Shown: positions 1-9,882, counted from the stretch's first letter. The stretch: 64,000 bases of DNA from Henningerozyma blattae CBS 6284 (GCF_000315915.1 NC_020191.1:310001-374000), one strand, 5' to 3'. Made by a program: numbers and translations. The notes: a model not told the origin generated them from the sequence alone.

Positions 1-1240
1 CATATATATCTCAATAACATATATAATAAACCTAATCTGATTGCTAGCTTACTATAAGATATATAAAGTTTTAGAATACATACATTAAGAAAATATGCAA
101 AGAATAGCTAAGTTTATGCATAATCGCATTGTTTATTATTTTTTTTTTCTTTAAGTGTTCAATAAGGTTTTTCAAATCGATATTATGAGATATTTAATTT
201 ACCATGAGTAGACTATCAAACACTGTGGATTTATAATGCCATGGCATAAGAGTCTAGAAAAATCCAAGAAAAAATGCTTTATTTTAGCCCTAATAATTTT
301 ATTTCCTTGGAAACTTTATTCGGTGGAAGATATTAAAAAAATATTTTTCACCGAAGGCTATAAAAAGGCATTGAAATTTTGAGTTTTTTTAATATTCAAT
401 TTTTCAAACAGTGCAGCATCAAAAAGGAAAGTAACGTCTTAGCATGGTATAAGGGTTATATTCTCCAGTTGGAAAGTATAATATATTATCTGTAAAGACA
501 ATTTTGGATTTTACCACTTTATGATTGAAAATTTTTGTAATTTACTTTTTTATTTCAATTATATTTTGCATTTAAAATGATTATAAAACTTTTTAGCCCT
601 GACTTTGTCAGAGCTTTGTTACTGAGGATGTATATGCAGGACATATTGTTAATTAGGAATTCTTCGTTTATGATTTCATAGAATGCAAGGAAAATTGAAA
701 CTTTGAAAAGTATATTGAAAATTTATTAATTATTTTGTAGTATTTGTTTATCATGAGTTCATGGTAGATCATTGATAATGGAATTTTGCTTCTAAGTACT
801 TTAATTGTTTTTAAGATTTTATTTTAACTGATGAATAGGCTTCCACGTCTTTTTTTATCCGACGATGATTCTCAAGAATATGTGTCTGGATTATACATGC
901 ATCACCATCTGACTCTTCTAGAATCTTATTTTATTTTGCTTCTAAGAAAATTGTAATTATCTGTGATTAAATGACAAACATTTGATCTTGTTTATAAAAT
1001 AATTCGAAATATTTATTGTGATGATAAAACTATTTTCAGTTCTGCTTCTGAACCAAAAATATCATGAAGATAACCAATTTTACCAAAACATTTCTGAAAT
1101 AAATATTCAAATTATATTGTTTTTTCTCTTGTCAATAAAATTATTATATTAAGATTATACCTACTATTTAGCTTGTTGGTAAACCTATTGAAAGTCGTAA
1201 CTATAAAAAAATAAATTAAAAACGATAGAAGGTAGCTAAT
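1..1240. other. AT-rich intergenic region, no gene seen
   Basis: No open reading frame of convincing length or composition and no tRNA is visible here. The sequence is A/T-rich with many stops in all frames. An imperfect inverted repeat lies at about 319-355 (arms TTCGGTG and CACCGAA around an AT-rich centre). The right end is the 3' flank of the minus-strand POM33-like gene. Confidence 0.6.
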
Positions 1241-2077
1241 TTAGGCTGTAGCTTTATAAGCTTCTTGTCTCTTTTCACGCTTTTCTCTATTTTCCTTTAA
1301 GAAAGTTTTAAGCTTTTCCCATTGCTTCTTCTTACTCTTTGGCACAACTTTATCCATTTTAATTAAAATTGATAATACAGTAAATTGAAGATATGGTGAG
1401 TAAATTAATCTTAACCAGAAAATACCCAAATATAGTATTAAAGAGACACCTGCTGTACCATATTTCATCAAAAAGGTATCTAGAAATAATGTAATCATTA
1501 AGAATACTTCTGAATAAGCAATCAATTTTAAGATCTTGGAATGCTTTCTTGCAACGTCACTATTCAATTTATCATCAACTTCGTTTGTCATTTCATATTT
1601 CTTATTCATTAAATGAATTAAACTGTTTGCCATTAAAGGTAAGATTCTATAAAATGACTTACCAAATGTAAATAACCATAATAAAACGATCATTAAAGTT
1701 TGGAAATTTTCACTACTTAATAAATCATACCATGTTGGACTCCAACCTTTACAATTTTGTTTCATTGTTGTACTGTAAGCTAAAACACCGCCTACCAATG
1801 CTAATCTATATAGAATTTGTGGAGCCCATTTTAATAATTTATGAAACCATCTAGTACCAGTAACAATTGAATATTCGGATTTAGATTTTAAGAATAACCA
1901 CTTAATATCACGATATTTAAAAAATAATATAGCATGATAAAAATATGTTATACTAAATATTAGACCCAATACAAGCATCATTGAATGACCGATTGTCCAT
2001 AGTAACTTTTCTTGAGCTAAGGGATCTTTTTTCTTTTCATGAGACTTTTTTTTAATAACTTTAATCTTGCGTGGCAT
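1241..2077 (-). CDS. POM33: Pom33/Per33-family nuclear pore and ER membrane protein
   Basis: The 278-residue product belongs to the Pom33/Per33 (TMEM33-like) family, integral membrane proteins of the ER and nuclear envelope that help distribute nuclear pore complexes in yeast. Several hydrophobic segments are visible, at about residues 25-47, 90-105, 125-145 and 190-230. A conserved central motif, WYDLLSSENFQ, is shared almost exactly with the second family member at 23.6 kb. The C-terminus is basic and charged, as expected for the membrane-binding amphipathic tail of this family. I chose the ATG at 2077 (MPRKIKVIKK) because the paralogue starts at the matching place; an upstream in-frame extension has no conservation. 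Its length is close to S. cerevisiae Pom33. It is divergent from THG1. Whether it is the true POM33 or the PER33 counterpart cannot be settled from this window. Confidence 0.85.
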   Translation of the reverse strand: MPRKIKVIKKKSHEKKKDPLAQEKLLWTIGHSMMLVLGLIFSITYFYHAILFFKYRDIKWLFLKSKSEYSIVTGTRWFHKLLKWAPQILYRLALVGGVLAYSTTMKQNCKGWSPTWYDLLSSENFQTLMIVLLWLFTFGKSFYRILPLMANSLIHLMNKKYEMTNEVDDKLNSDVARKHSKILKLIAYSEVFLMITLFLDTFLMKYGTAGVSLILYLGIFWLRLIYSPYLQFTVLSILIKMDKVVPKSKKKQWEKLKTFLKENREKREKRQEAYKATA

Positions 2078-2344
2078 TTTTAAAATGTTTTTTGTTTTAT
2101 AATACAATAAAAATACGTTTATTTATTTTTAATAAATTGTTATTCTAAGCTCAAACAAATAAAAATATCTTAAAATATTGGTTATGGGGTTTGTTTACCA
2201 TTTTATCTTTTTTTATTACTATTGGATAGTTATATTATTTTTTAAATTTCAAAATCCTTGAAATTTCAAATTTCAGGGAACCGTTTTGGGCGATTTTTTT
2301 TCACCCCGAAAAGGGTAAATTAAAAATACTAAAATTTAGAAAAT

Positions 2345-2361
2345 CGATGAGATGAGATGAG
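2345..2361 (+). promoter_or_regulatory. PAC-like element in POM33/THG1 divergent promoter
   Basis: CGATGAGATGAGATGAG matches the core of the PAC element (GCGATGAG), which is typical of yeast ribosome-biogenesis and Pol I/III-related promoters. It lies about 125 bp upstream of THG1, a tRNA-processing gene. The 409-bp spacer between the two divergent genes holds no gene. Confidence 0.55.
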
Positions 2362-2486
2362 AAATCTGAAGAGTGTAGCATCATTAACATTAAGAAAGCA
2401 GCTTATGTTATTCATCTTTACACAGAAAGGTCGGAGTACTTCGAATAAGCATATAGGTAGGTAAAATATATCAAGAAAAAAAGAAA

Positions 2487-3203
2487 ATGGCAAAATCTCG
2501 GTTTGAATATGTTCGTCAATTCGAATCTCAAAATCTGTTACTACCTCAGACTTATATAGTAGTTAGAATTGACGGTAAAAAGTTCCATGAGTTTTCCAAA
2601 TTTTATAATTTTAATAAGCCTAATGATGAAAGAGCATTAAAATTGATGAATGCATGTGCTAAAAATGTTGTACTGACTTATAAGACAGATATGATTTTAG
2701 CATTTGGTGAAAGTGATGAATATTCATTTATCTTAAAAAAAGATTCACAATTATACAATAGGAGATATGACAAACTATCTACATTAATTGTATCACTTTT
2801 TACATCAAATTATGTCCATTTATGGCCAAAATTTTTCCCTGACGTTCAATTAAGTCCTAAACACTTACCTTTTTTCGATTCCAGATGTGTTTGTTATCCA
2901 AATATTGCCACCATTAAGGATTATTTAAGTTGGAGGTTCGTTGACACTCATATCAACAATTTATATAATACTGTTTTCTGGCAATTAATTCAAGTATGCG
3001 GTATGACTAATCAAGAAGCTGAAGATAAATTATCTGGTACCGTAAGTAGTGAAAAACAGGAAATCTTGTTTACAGATTGTAAGATCAATTATAATAATGA
3101 ACCAGAAATGTATAAGAAGGGTTCTTTAATTACAAAAAAGGGTGAACTTTTACATATTGACGTAATTAAACAAATAGATGAACTGTTTAAAGGCTTCGAA
3201 TAG
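2487..3203 (+). CDS. THG1: tRNA-His guanylyltransferase Thg1
   Basis: Thg1 adds the extra 5' guanosine (G-1) to tRNA-His, an identity element for histidyl-tRNA synthetase, by reverse (3'-5') nucleotide addition. The 238-residue product has the full family length. The catalytic metal-binding motif RIDGKKFHEF is at residues 27-36 (Asp29), and the second carboxylate motif GESDEYSF is at 74-81 (Asp77, Glu78). The conserved FDSRCVCYP strand and the C-terminal KKGSLITKK segment are also present. The ATG at 2487 is the first one and gives the standard N-terminus MAKSRFEYV. In S. cerevisiae this gene is YGR024C, next to MTL1. Here it sits between a POM33-like gene and a GLO1 relic, so local order has been rearranged. 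Confidence 0.95.
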   Translation: MAKSRFEYVRQFESQNLLLPQTYIVVRIDGKKFHEFSKFYNFNKPNDERALKLMNACAKNVVLTYKTDMILAFGESDEYSFILKKDSQLYNRRYDKLSTLIVSLFTSNYVHLWPKFFPDVQLSPKHLPFFDSRCVCYPNIATIKDYLSWRFVDTHINNLYNTVFWQLIQVCGMTNQEAEDKLSGTVSSEKQEILFTDCKINYNNEPEMYKKGSLITKKGELLHIDVIKQIDELFKGFE

Positions 3204-3291
3204 TCACCTTTAATAAAGGTAACTCAATTTTAAGTTTATTTAACTACATAGGAAAATGGCATATATTATAAAAATCATAGATCTATTTGAT

Positions 3292-3765
3292 TCACAAAGC
3301 AATGCTACGTGGAATAATTTTAATGAAATATTTATCAGAATCTCTTACAAAGGGAAAATTTTTCATTCTTCCCTCATTCCATTTAGGAGCCTAAGTAATC
3401 TTTTTGCCATAAATGGCTTCAATTTCTTTACAAAAGGCTTTAAGATTTTCTTGAGCTAATGCAAATGTGGCAATAATCTTGGGGTTGTTTATTAATATTG
3501 TGATAAGCAAAGCCCTTATCATTTTCAGTACCCCAATTATAAGTCAACCCCCAGAAACTTTCTTCTGAGACAAATTCATTCCCTTCAGAATAAGCTAAAA
3601 AGTATAAACTGAAGTTTGCAGTTGGAAAATCGTATTTATTATATAATTCCATACCTAATACATTTGTATAACATTCTAATGTTGGATTTGTATTTTTACT
3701 ATGGATTATGGTATGATTAAGCATATGATCATTTCCACTTGTGTCAGCACAAGTACCTCTACCAT
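3292..3765 (-). pseudogene. GLO1: Decayed GLO1 (glyoxalase I), C-terminal half only
   Basis: The minus strand encodes recognisable pieces of the second glyoxalase domain of yeast Glo1. These are LNHTIIHSKN, YTNVLGMELYNKYDFPTANF, NWGTENDKGFAYHN and HICIS (about 3440-3724). A frameshift near 3460 then leads into KAFCKEIEAIYGKKIT, an in-frame TAG at 3391-3393, NEGRMKNFPFVRDSDKYFIK and a final TGA at 3292. Glo1 converts the methylglyoxal-glutathione hemithioacetal to S-lactoylglutathione, and the yeast enzyme is a fused two-domain monomer. No convincing first domain remains upstream; a stop interrupts the frame around 3765. The frameshift, the nonsense codon and the missing half make this non-functional. 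An intact copy elsewhere is likely but outside the window. Confidence 0.85.
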
Positions 3766-5035
3766 AATGTTAGAAACAGTTGTGGAGAATTCTGCTTACA
3801 AATCAAAATTTCAAAAACTAAGAATTATATTGTAAATACTAGAGTTATAAGGTCCATAAACTGCAAAATATTTTACCAAAAAATATACGAATTTAAGTTA
3901 GCATCTTGTGAAACAAAGGATTTTTTGTTTTTCCAATAATGAATATAACTTAAAGTCTTGAAGAATTATCTCATTAAAACTGATTCACCGAGGTAAATTT
4001 TAAAATTTACTTTAGGGTTAATAATCAAAAAGCTATTATATCTAATCATATATACTAAATATGATTACTTTTTAAACGAAGATCTTGTTTAAATAATATC
4101 TAGGCTTTGAAATATGCTAAGAAGAAAAACAAAAGAAGAGAGGGGAAAAAAACCTAAAAGTCTTGACTAAAAAATTTGTAAATAGTAAATAAGTTACGAC
4201 GATGTAAATCAAGCACAATCCTACTGAATTACTAAAGAGTAATAAGCACATATATCTAAAGAAAAATGTAGCGTCACATATTCCCAAGATGAGTGTCATA
4301 AAATATTAAATTATAAGTTGGAATACTAAATAATTGTAAATATAGATAGACAAACAAAAGAAGACGACAAAAGAATAAAAATAAATCAGATATATTTTTA
4401 CACCATGAAATATGATATTATGAATTAAAAGAAGCAGATCGTATGGCTAGAAGGACAGGAAAACTAGGTTAAGAATATATTTTTATATTCGAATAATTAA
4501 AAAAAAAATACCCAAAAATGTACCAGGAATTTTGATTCTAAATATAAGAGCTGTTAATAGCCAAAAATGATAATCATAGAAACATATTTGATTTAGTTGT
4601 ATATTCAATGTATGATAATATTGTTCCAAAATTAATAGATCTCTAAAAGTATGAAAGAATTTGATATTTTTCTCCCAATATTCACTTCATTTGCTCTATT
4701 ACACTTTCCCTTTCTTTTCTTACTACTAATAGATCATTTGCCTTTTAATTTTCATTTTTGAACTTAATGTCACTTTTAATTTAAAACGTCATAACTTATT
4801 TTGCTAAATCCCACTATAAATTGGGCATAGCAAATTAGTAAAACTGAAAATGCCAGTCTTAATATTTTGTCGTAGATCGTTCTATGGTCAGTTATAATTC
4901 TTACTATATAGAATGTATATATTACCCGGTTTTCGAATTCAGCCAGGAATTAATATAAAATTTGGTTGTTTCGTTAAACAGAATACTCTTCCTGAATATC
5001 CATCTTCATAGAACCTTCCTCTTATATAAGACCTA
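3766..5035. other. Intergenic region, no gene seen
   Basis: AT-rich sequence with no supported gene. Any remains of the GLO1 N-terminal half have decayed beyond recognition. Base composition becomes noticeably more GC-rich after about 4920, where the hairpin-dense stretch begins. Confidence 0.5.
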
Positions 5036-5332
5036 TGTCTCGTCAGACACAAGCTTCCTGGACATAACAATTATGTTCTCATCAGAACCGGCGTTCTGGA
5101 AGATACTCTTGACGAGCAGAATTGTAACCGCAGTCCCAATTCGTAGACTACGCCTACCGCATAGTCTCTGCCGATGATAGTAGTACGATGCCTCAACATT
5201 TACCTATCATCCCACTTGTAGAGTTAACTCAGAAGTTAACCTACTTCTAACTTGTATCTGATATCTACAGGCTCGCCCTGTAGATCATCTCAGATCTCTT
5301 GTCTTCTTAGATACTCCTGTATCTAAGAAGAC
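5036..5332. repeat. Array of short perfect hairpins, function unknown
   Basis: About 300 bp contain a series of inverted repeats. They are TGTCT/AGACA (5036-5049), ACATAA/TTATGT (5062-5076), CAGAAC/GTTCTG with a CGGC loop (5083-5098), GACTA/TAGTC (5146-5166), GATGATAG/CTATCATC (5173-5211), AGAAGT/ACTTCT (5231-5248), ATCTACAGG/CCTGTAGAT (5263-5285) and a perfect 14-bp stem with a TCCT loop (5301-5332). No open frame on either strand explains this. The array lies on the 3' side of tRNA-Ile, about 200 bp away. It may be part of a retroelement or encode a structured RNA; neither can be shown here. Confidence 0.6.
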
Positions 5333-5493
5333 CCGATGATAGATTACGCCATCCTCTCTCGAAATACATTCTTCCCGTGCACATTTTCAAGCTACATACT
5401 TATTCATCTGTATAAGCTCCAAAGTCTGGCTTCTGCCCACGTAACCCCATAAGCTCTTGGTCACATGCCGTAACTGGATCTACAATAGTAACA

Positions 5494-5501
5494 TCACGTG
5501 A
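5494..5501 (-). promoter_or_regulatory. RTCACGTG element downstream of tRNA-Ile
   Basis: TCACGTGA, preceded by A on the tRNA strand, starts 26 bp beyond the 3' end of tRNA-Ile, past its T-run terminator. It matches the Cbf1/CDEI-type consensus and is one of six such sites at tRNA genes in this window. Confidence 0.7.
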
Positions 5502-5527
5502 TTTGAATTCATTGATCAAAAATCTAA

Positions 5528-5601
5528 TGGTTCCTAGCGGGATCGAACCGCTGATCCCCGCGTTATTAGCACGATGCCTTAACCAACTGGGCCAAGGAAC
5601 C
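5528..5601 (-). tRNA. tRNA-Ile (anticodon AAT)
   Basis: A 74-nt cloverleaf with discriminator A. The acceptor stem GGTTCCT pairs with AGGAACC, the anticodon loop is CTAATAA (AAT) and the T-loop is TTCGATC. No intron. The minus-strand 3' flank has the TTTTT terminator. Upstream are a TATATC box and a CAAGAAACA initiator-like sequence. In the 5' direction it is followed after 54 bp by solo LTRs. Confidence 0.97.
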
Positions 5602-5655
5602 ACTGTTTCTTGAATTTTGATATAAACCAACTTAGAAGTACAATACACTTAAATA

Positions 5656-6076
5656 GTAATACGAGACTGGCAGGACAACGATGGTATTTCAGAGTTCGGA
5701 TGGTACTGAGACCAGTAGTTACAGGTTGTATTACACAAGATTATTGTATCTCCCCTTGGTCCTTCTCTATATAGTATATAATAGTATATTGATCTATACA
5801 TGCTCTTTATATACTTCTTTAGAGCTGGACAGTTCTGGGTCCATAGTTACAAGATGCGGTACATTCATTGAAACCTGGGTGTCATTCTTACTAATAGGTT
5901 TCCGAGATGAACCAGAAGTGGGTGAAGATTCAGTGGTTACAGTTGATGTTCCACGCCTGTTGAATAGATGTTTCTCAGCTGTGGTCAGATGATCTGTCCT
6001 TTCTCGAGGCTTCTCTTGTACCGATTTCTTGTAAGTATTACATGAAAGGCGACAGCGCTTAGACGGTTTTACAACA
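5656..6076 (+). mobile_element. Solo LTR, family B, copy 1 (5' terminus lost)
   Basis: Nearly identical to the complete family-B LTR at 8079-8503, but the first few bases (TGTT) are missing and the element starts at GTAATACGAG. It ends in TTTTACAACA. The TGTTGTA...TACAACA termini resemble the sigma LTR of Ty3. Long open frames on both strands (103 and about 100 codons) exist because the copy is little decayed. They match no protein I recognise and are not called as genes. Separated by ATTAATTT from the family-A LTR that follows. Confidence 0.8.
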
Positions 6077-6084
6077 ATTAATTT

Positions 6085-6506
6085 TGTTGTAGACATATGC
6101 TAACCAATCAAAAGTAATGTTCTCAAGTTTAGGCTTTAAGCAAACGATCACGTAATCCGATGACTACGAGTCATACAATCGTACAGTCGTGCGTTCATAC
6201 AATTATATGACTATGAGTCATAATATCATGCAATTGTGCAATTGCTTGACAAGTTAATAAACTAATATTCAGGATAAATAGTTCTATTTGAAAACGTATA
6301 AATAGGGCTACTTATCCATCAAGAATTCATAAGTTTATAGCTCGTTCATATTAATTTTATAGTTATAAGAAGAACAAGTTATTTTTTAAGTACAAGTGGT
6401 ACTTTAGCTTTTAGTGTAAAAGTCCAATAACTCAAGAATAGTTCAGGTTTGTGTAAACCCTAAGCCCTTATAGTATTATTAGTATTGTCGCGAGACGATT
6501 ACAACA
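6085..6506 (+). mobile_element. Solo LTR, family A, copy 1, with 5-bp target duplication
   Basis: A 422-bp element running from TGTTGTAGAC to GATTACAACA, flanked by the direct repeat AATTT at 6080-6084 and 6507-6511. This is the signature of an integrated LTR reduced to a solo copy. A TATAAATAG box at 6297-6305 marks the likely U3/R promoter and gives the orientation. The termini and the tRNA association are those of Ty3/gypsy LTRs. A second copy of the same length lies inverted at 26635-27056. Confidence 0.9.
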
Positions 6507-6511
6507 AATTT

Positions 6512-7171
6512 TTTGAAATAACGTTCTATTGATATTCTCAAGTTATTTCTGTGTTATATGCAAGCTTTAGAAAGTGTGGAACTATATCTAGTTCGTAGTA
6601 CTTATTAAAATAGATTTTAATATATATTTCAGTTAAAATTAATTTTATTATGTAAGAAATATGTTAATAAAATTAGCATATATTTACAGAATTTAAGAAA
6701 ATGTTGGATCTTTATGGTAATAACTGTTCTTATAATTGTCTTCCTCCAGCTAAATACGTATATAAAACTACAGGAGTATATATAAACGAGCATTATTTAT
6801 ATTCTGAGAAATGCAGGTTGTATAAAAATATCACTTAGTACGTAATATTTTACGCTCAACAGAAAACTAATTCATTTTACATCTTGAAAACTACTTATCC
6901 AGATACCTGACACTCTTAAGTTTCAGTAGGATCCACTATAAAAAAAATAATAAATTTGAACATATTATTGAATCAAAATAATTTTATGTTTGGGATGTTA
7001 ATTTATACTGAGGAATGAGTTAATTGATAATTGAGATTAAAAACATTTGGAAATGAACTAAACAATAATTATAAATTAATAGTATCAATAAACTAATAAA
7101 CTTTTTATGTTAAATATTGAATTAGGAGTCAAATACTACGGACTAAATAATGCTTTAATACAAACTGAATT
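6512..7171. other. AT-rich intergenic region, no gene seen
   Basis: No coding frame, tRNA or recognisable repeat beyond the flanking LTR elements. The sequence is AT-rich and stop-dense. Confidence 0.5.
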
Positions 7172-7720
7172 TCTTGGAATATAAAAATATTAATGATTAG
7201 TATTACTAATGATAACAAGCCTTTGTGCTGTTGTAACAGCTACTACTTTAAGAACAATTTGAAAGTATAAAATTGCAGGTAGTGGTAGATATTCATGGTC
7301 TTTATACCTACAACAGTTGATATACTGGTTTAGGATAAAAGATAGTATAATGTGAATATACGTTGCTAATAGAAACCTCAATTAGAAAATTCGTTGTCGT
7401 TAATTAAAGTACATCATGTAGCTTATACAGGATATATTAAGCATGAGAGGCACATAACTCTTGTGAGGTTAATTAGGTGAAAAACGTTCACTTATAGACG
7501 ACGATGAAATGACTTCTCTTGTCCAAAAAATAATGTATAAATTGTCAGGTATAAATTGCCAGCATTTTAGTTGACATCTAATCTCTATATTTTTATATAT
7601 TTTCTATAATTTTAATACCTACTCAAAAGGGTAGGAGGTTTCTATACTTTATAACAATCAGTAAAAAAGAAAAGAATTATTATCTAAATTATGACTAACC
7701 GCAATATTAAGGATTCTAAT
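7172..7720. repeat. Dispersed repeat D, copy 1 (degenerate LTR-like)
   Basis: This roughly 550-bp stretch aligns over most of its length with 44436-44965. Shared blocks include GTGAATATACGTTG, TTCTCTTGTCCAAAAA, GACATCTAATCT and GGTTTCTAT. The left end TCTTGGAATATAAA recalls the TGTTGGAATA start of Ty1-type LTRs, but no clean termini or target duplication are visible. Both copies lie upstream of a plus-strand tRNA gene, here tRNA-Pro at 8519. I infer an old solo LTR of a Ty1/copia-type element. Confidence 0.6.
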
Positions 7721-8078
7721 GTCGTACACATAGGTCTAATGAAAGTTGGATTACCACCTATTTGAGTGCATAAAGCCACAGCTTTTACTTAAAAGAGCAG
7801 GAAGTTTGTATAATATAATAATTCAGCTTCTAATATCGGTGAATTTGCATTACTCGAGAAAAAAAAAAAAATCCAAGTCATACTTTTATTATGGCAGAAT
7901 AAGTACCATACTGGTGCTGACACATGTAATGGTATGCAAAACTAAAAGTCGAATGATGCAAGAATTTGTATGACATTTTATATATATAACATAGGAGAGA
8001 GGAGAGGAGTTTATACGAACCTATAATATATTGCATGTAGCGAGAGACAAAGTCTTCTACAGGTTTGCACAGGAAAAT

Positions 8079-8503
8079 TGTTGTAATACGAGACTGGCAG
8101 GACAACAATGGTATTTCAGAGTTCGGATGGTACTGAGACCAGTAGTTACAGGTTGTATTACACAAGATTATTGTATCTCCCCTTGGTCCTTCTCTATATA
8201 GTATATAATAGCATATTGATCTATAATTGCTCCTTATATACTTCTTTAGAGCTGGACAGTTCTGGGTCCATAGTTACAAGATGCGGTACATTCATTGAAA
8301 CCTGGGTGTCATTCTTACTAATAGGTTTCCGAGATGAACCAGAAGTGGGTGAAGATTCAGTGGTTACAGTTGATGTTCCACGCCTGTTGAATAGATGTTT
8401 CTCAGCTGTGGTCAGCTGATCTGTCCTTTCTCGAGGCTTCTCTTGTACTGATTTCTTGTAAGTATTACATAAAAGGCGACGGCACTTAAATGGTTTTACA
8501 ACA
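8079..8503 (+). mobile_element. Solo LTR, family B, copy 3, complete with AAAAT duplication
   Basis: A 425-bp element from TGTTGTAATACG to TTTTACAACA, flanked by AAAAT at 8074-8078 and 8504-8508. Only 15 bp separate its end from the mature tRNA-Pro start at 8519, the position expected for Ty3-like integration at the Pol III start site. It is the intact reference for family B in this window. It shares only the terminal TGTTGTA/TACAACA with family A; the interior is different. Confidence 0.88.
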
Positions 8504-8518
8504 AAAATCAAGAAAAAA

Positions 8519-8607
8519 GGGCGTGTGGTCTAGTGGTATGATTCTCGCTTTGGGTTACTACAACACGAATATGCGAGAGGCCCTGGGTTCAATTCCCAGC
8601 TCGCCCC
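8519..8607 (+). tRNA. tRNA-Pro (anticodon TGG), with intron
   Basis: Exon 1 ends in the anticodon loop TTTGGG and exon 2 resumes with TGCGAGAGG. The intron is 17 nt at 8555-8571, one base 3' of the anticodon. The acceptor GGGCGTG pairs with CTCGCCC, with the T6-T67 mismatch also found in yeast tRNA-Pro; the discriminator is C. TTTTT follows at once. It is the only tRNA gene here without a CACGTG motif 23-29 bp downstream. A family-B LTR abuts the 5' flank. Confidence 0.96.
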
Positions 8608-8613
8608 TTTTTA

Positions 8614-9223
8614 ATTTTTTGGTGTAACAATTTTATGCTTTGCTAATTCCAGTAGTATATCTTTTTGGCTGCTAGTTTAATACCAACTGTTTATTAAACT
8701 ATACAACTATATACCTGAGCCTATGTAAGTTAAATATTATTATTATTAGGTTCCAATTTGTCCACTATACACTTCCATCTTTTGTATTTCGTTCTTTTTG
8801 TTCTACCTTAACCCTCTAGTTTATTTCTTTTAGCTTTAGATTCTTAAATAGAATTTATGTTCATGATTCACTTGTTAATCTACATGTTCATTCCGTTATC
8901 ACGTGATACTGATATATACACGTGACTAACGTAGCCCACACTATGTGACAATTTTTTTTTTTGCAAAAAATGCGGGGTAAAACTCCCCAAAAAGGCAAAG
9001 ACTTGCCAAGGATAATACCGATTAGAAGAAGAGCAGTAAACATTATACAAAAAAAAGTATTAAAATAATAGTAATGTAATAAAAATATATATAAATACGG
9101 AAGTAAAGGATATATAGATATATATATATATGAGTAGTGGTTAAAAAAAAGTATAGTCATGCGATGAAATGCAGGTTCATAAGCGTCGTTAATAAAAAGA
9201 GAGTGAGATGAGATGAGCTCTAT
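8614..9223. other. Intergenic region between tRNA-Pro and TMA10
   Basis: No gene seen. Two CACGTG motifs occur at about 8899-8904 and 8922-8927, some 290-320 bp beyond tRNA-Pro, too far to fit the spacing seen at the other tRNA genes. The right end is the 3' flank of the minus-strand TMA10-like gene and has AT-rich microsatellite sequence. Confidence 0.5.
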
Positions 9224-9502
9224 CTAATCTTCGTGGTTTTGGATCTTTCTCAAGTCATCCTCGTTAGCGTTTCTGTTTTTGTTGATAGAGTTTCTTCTGT
9301 CCTTTTTGAAGAAATGGATATTTTCATCCAATTCGCCACTGTCCATCAAGTCATTGATTTCGTCACCAGGCTTACCCCAGTTACCTTTACCGTTACCTGA
9401 CTTCTTAATGGAGTTTGGGTCTTGACCTAAGTTACCGTTACGGGTGAAGAATCTGGCGTTAGCCTTTTTTTCGTGAACGGTCCATTTGTTAGTTCTGGTC
9501 AT
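9224..9502 (-). CDS. TMA10: Tma10/Stf2-family small stress protein
   Basis: The 92-residue hydrophilic protein starts MTRTNKWTVHEKK and carries the family core GKGNWGKPGDEINDLMDSGE at about residues 38-57. These mark the Stf2/Tma10 family of S. cerevisiae (YGR008C and YLR327C). Stf2 was described as a factor stabilising the inhibited F1Fo-ATPase and as an antioxidant hydrophilin in desiccation; Tma10 associates with ribosomes. The C-terminal tail is basic and Asn-rich. Which member it is cannot be decided: nearby MSB2 argues for the STF2 side, and MID2/RPS25B order for the TMA10 side. Its upstream region carries several stress-response elements, which fits stress induction. No signal peptide or membrane segment. 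Confidence 0.88.
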   Translation of the reverse strand: MTRTNKWTVHEKKANARFFTRNGNLGQDPNSIKKSGNGKGNWGKPGDEINDLMDSGELDENIHFFKKDRRNSINKNRNANEDDLRKIQNHED

Positions 9503-9882
9503 TTTGAATAATAATATAAGTTGTGTGAGTTGTGTGAGTTGTAAGTGTGAGTTGTTTTGTTATATATAAGCTTAAGCTTGATGACTTATTGGGAGAAAAG
9601 AGAAAAAAGAAAAGATGCAAGGACAAGATACAAGAAGATTCAAAAATAGTTGTTCTTATATAGATGAAGTTTGCTTTCACACCCTCCAAAGATGACCAAA
9701 TGAAGACCCAACAATTAATTAAATTGAGAAATAGGAGAATATTAGAAAAAGCCCCACTTTTGTTACTTTGTTCTTTCATGACGTCTTGTGAGATAAAAGC
9801 AAGCAATCAATCATGAGAGGGTGTTAATAACGTGATAGAGAAGGAAGCTAGATAACACAGCAAGCCCAGAATGGTGTGGGGA

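Noticed and set aside
3256..3939. Two short plus-strand frames after THG1
   Set aside because: They overlap the minus-strand GLO1 relic and have no own features.
5400..5648. Minus-strand frame of 82 codons
   Set aside because: It runs straight through the tRNA-Ile gene and its flanks.
5681..6096. Overlapping open frames of about 100 codons on both strands, repeated at 8.1-8.5 kb and 27.1-27.5 kb
   Set aside because: They coincide exactly with family-B LTRs with target duplications; the frames are open only because the repeats are young. No similarity to Gag or other proteins recognised.
8899..8927. Two CACGTG motifs as a possible centromere CDEI
   Set aside because: No AT-rich CDEII of proper length followed by a CDEIII-like CCGAA element could be found.
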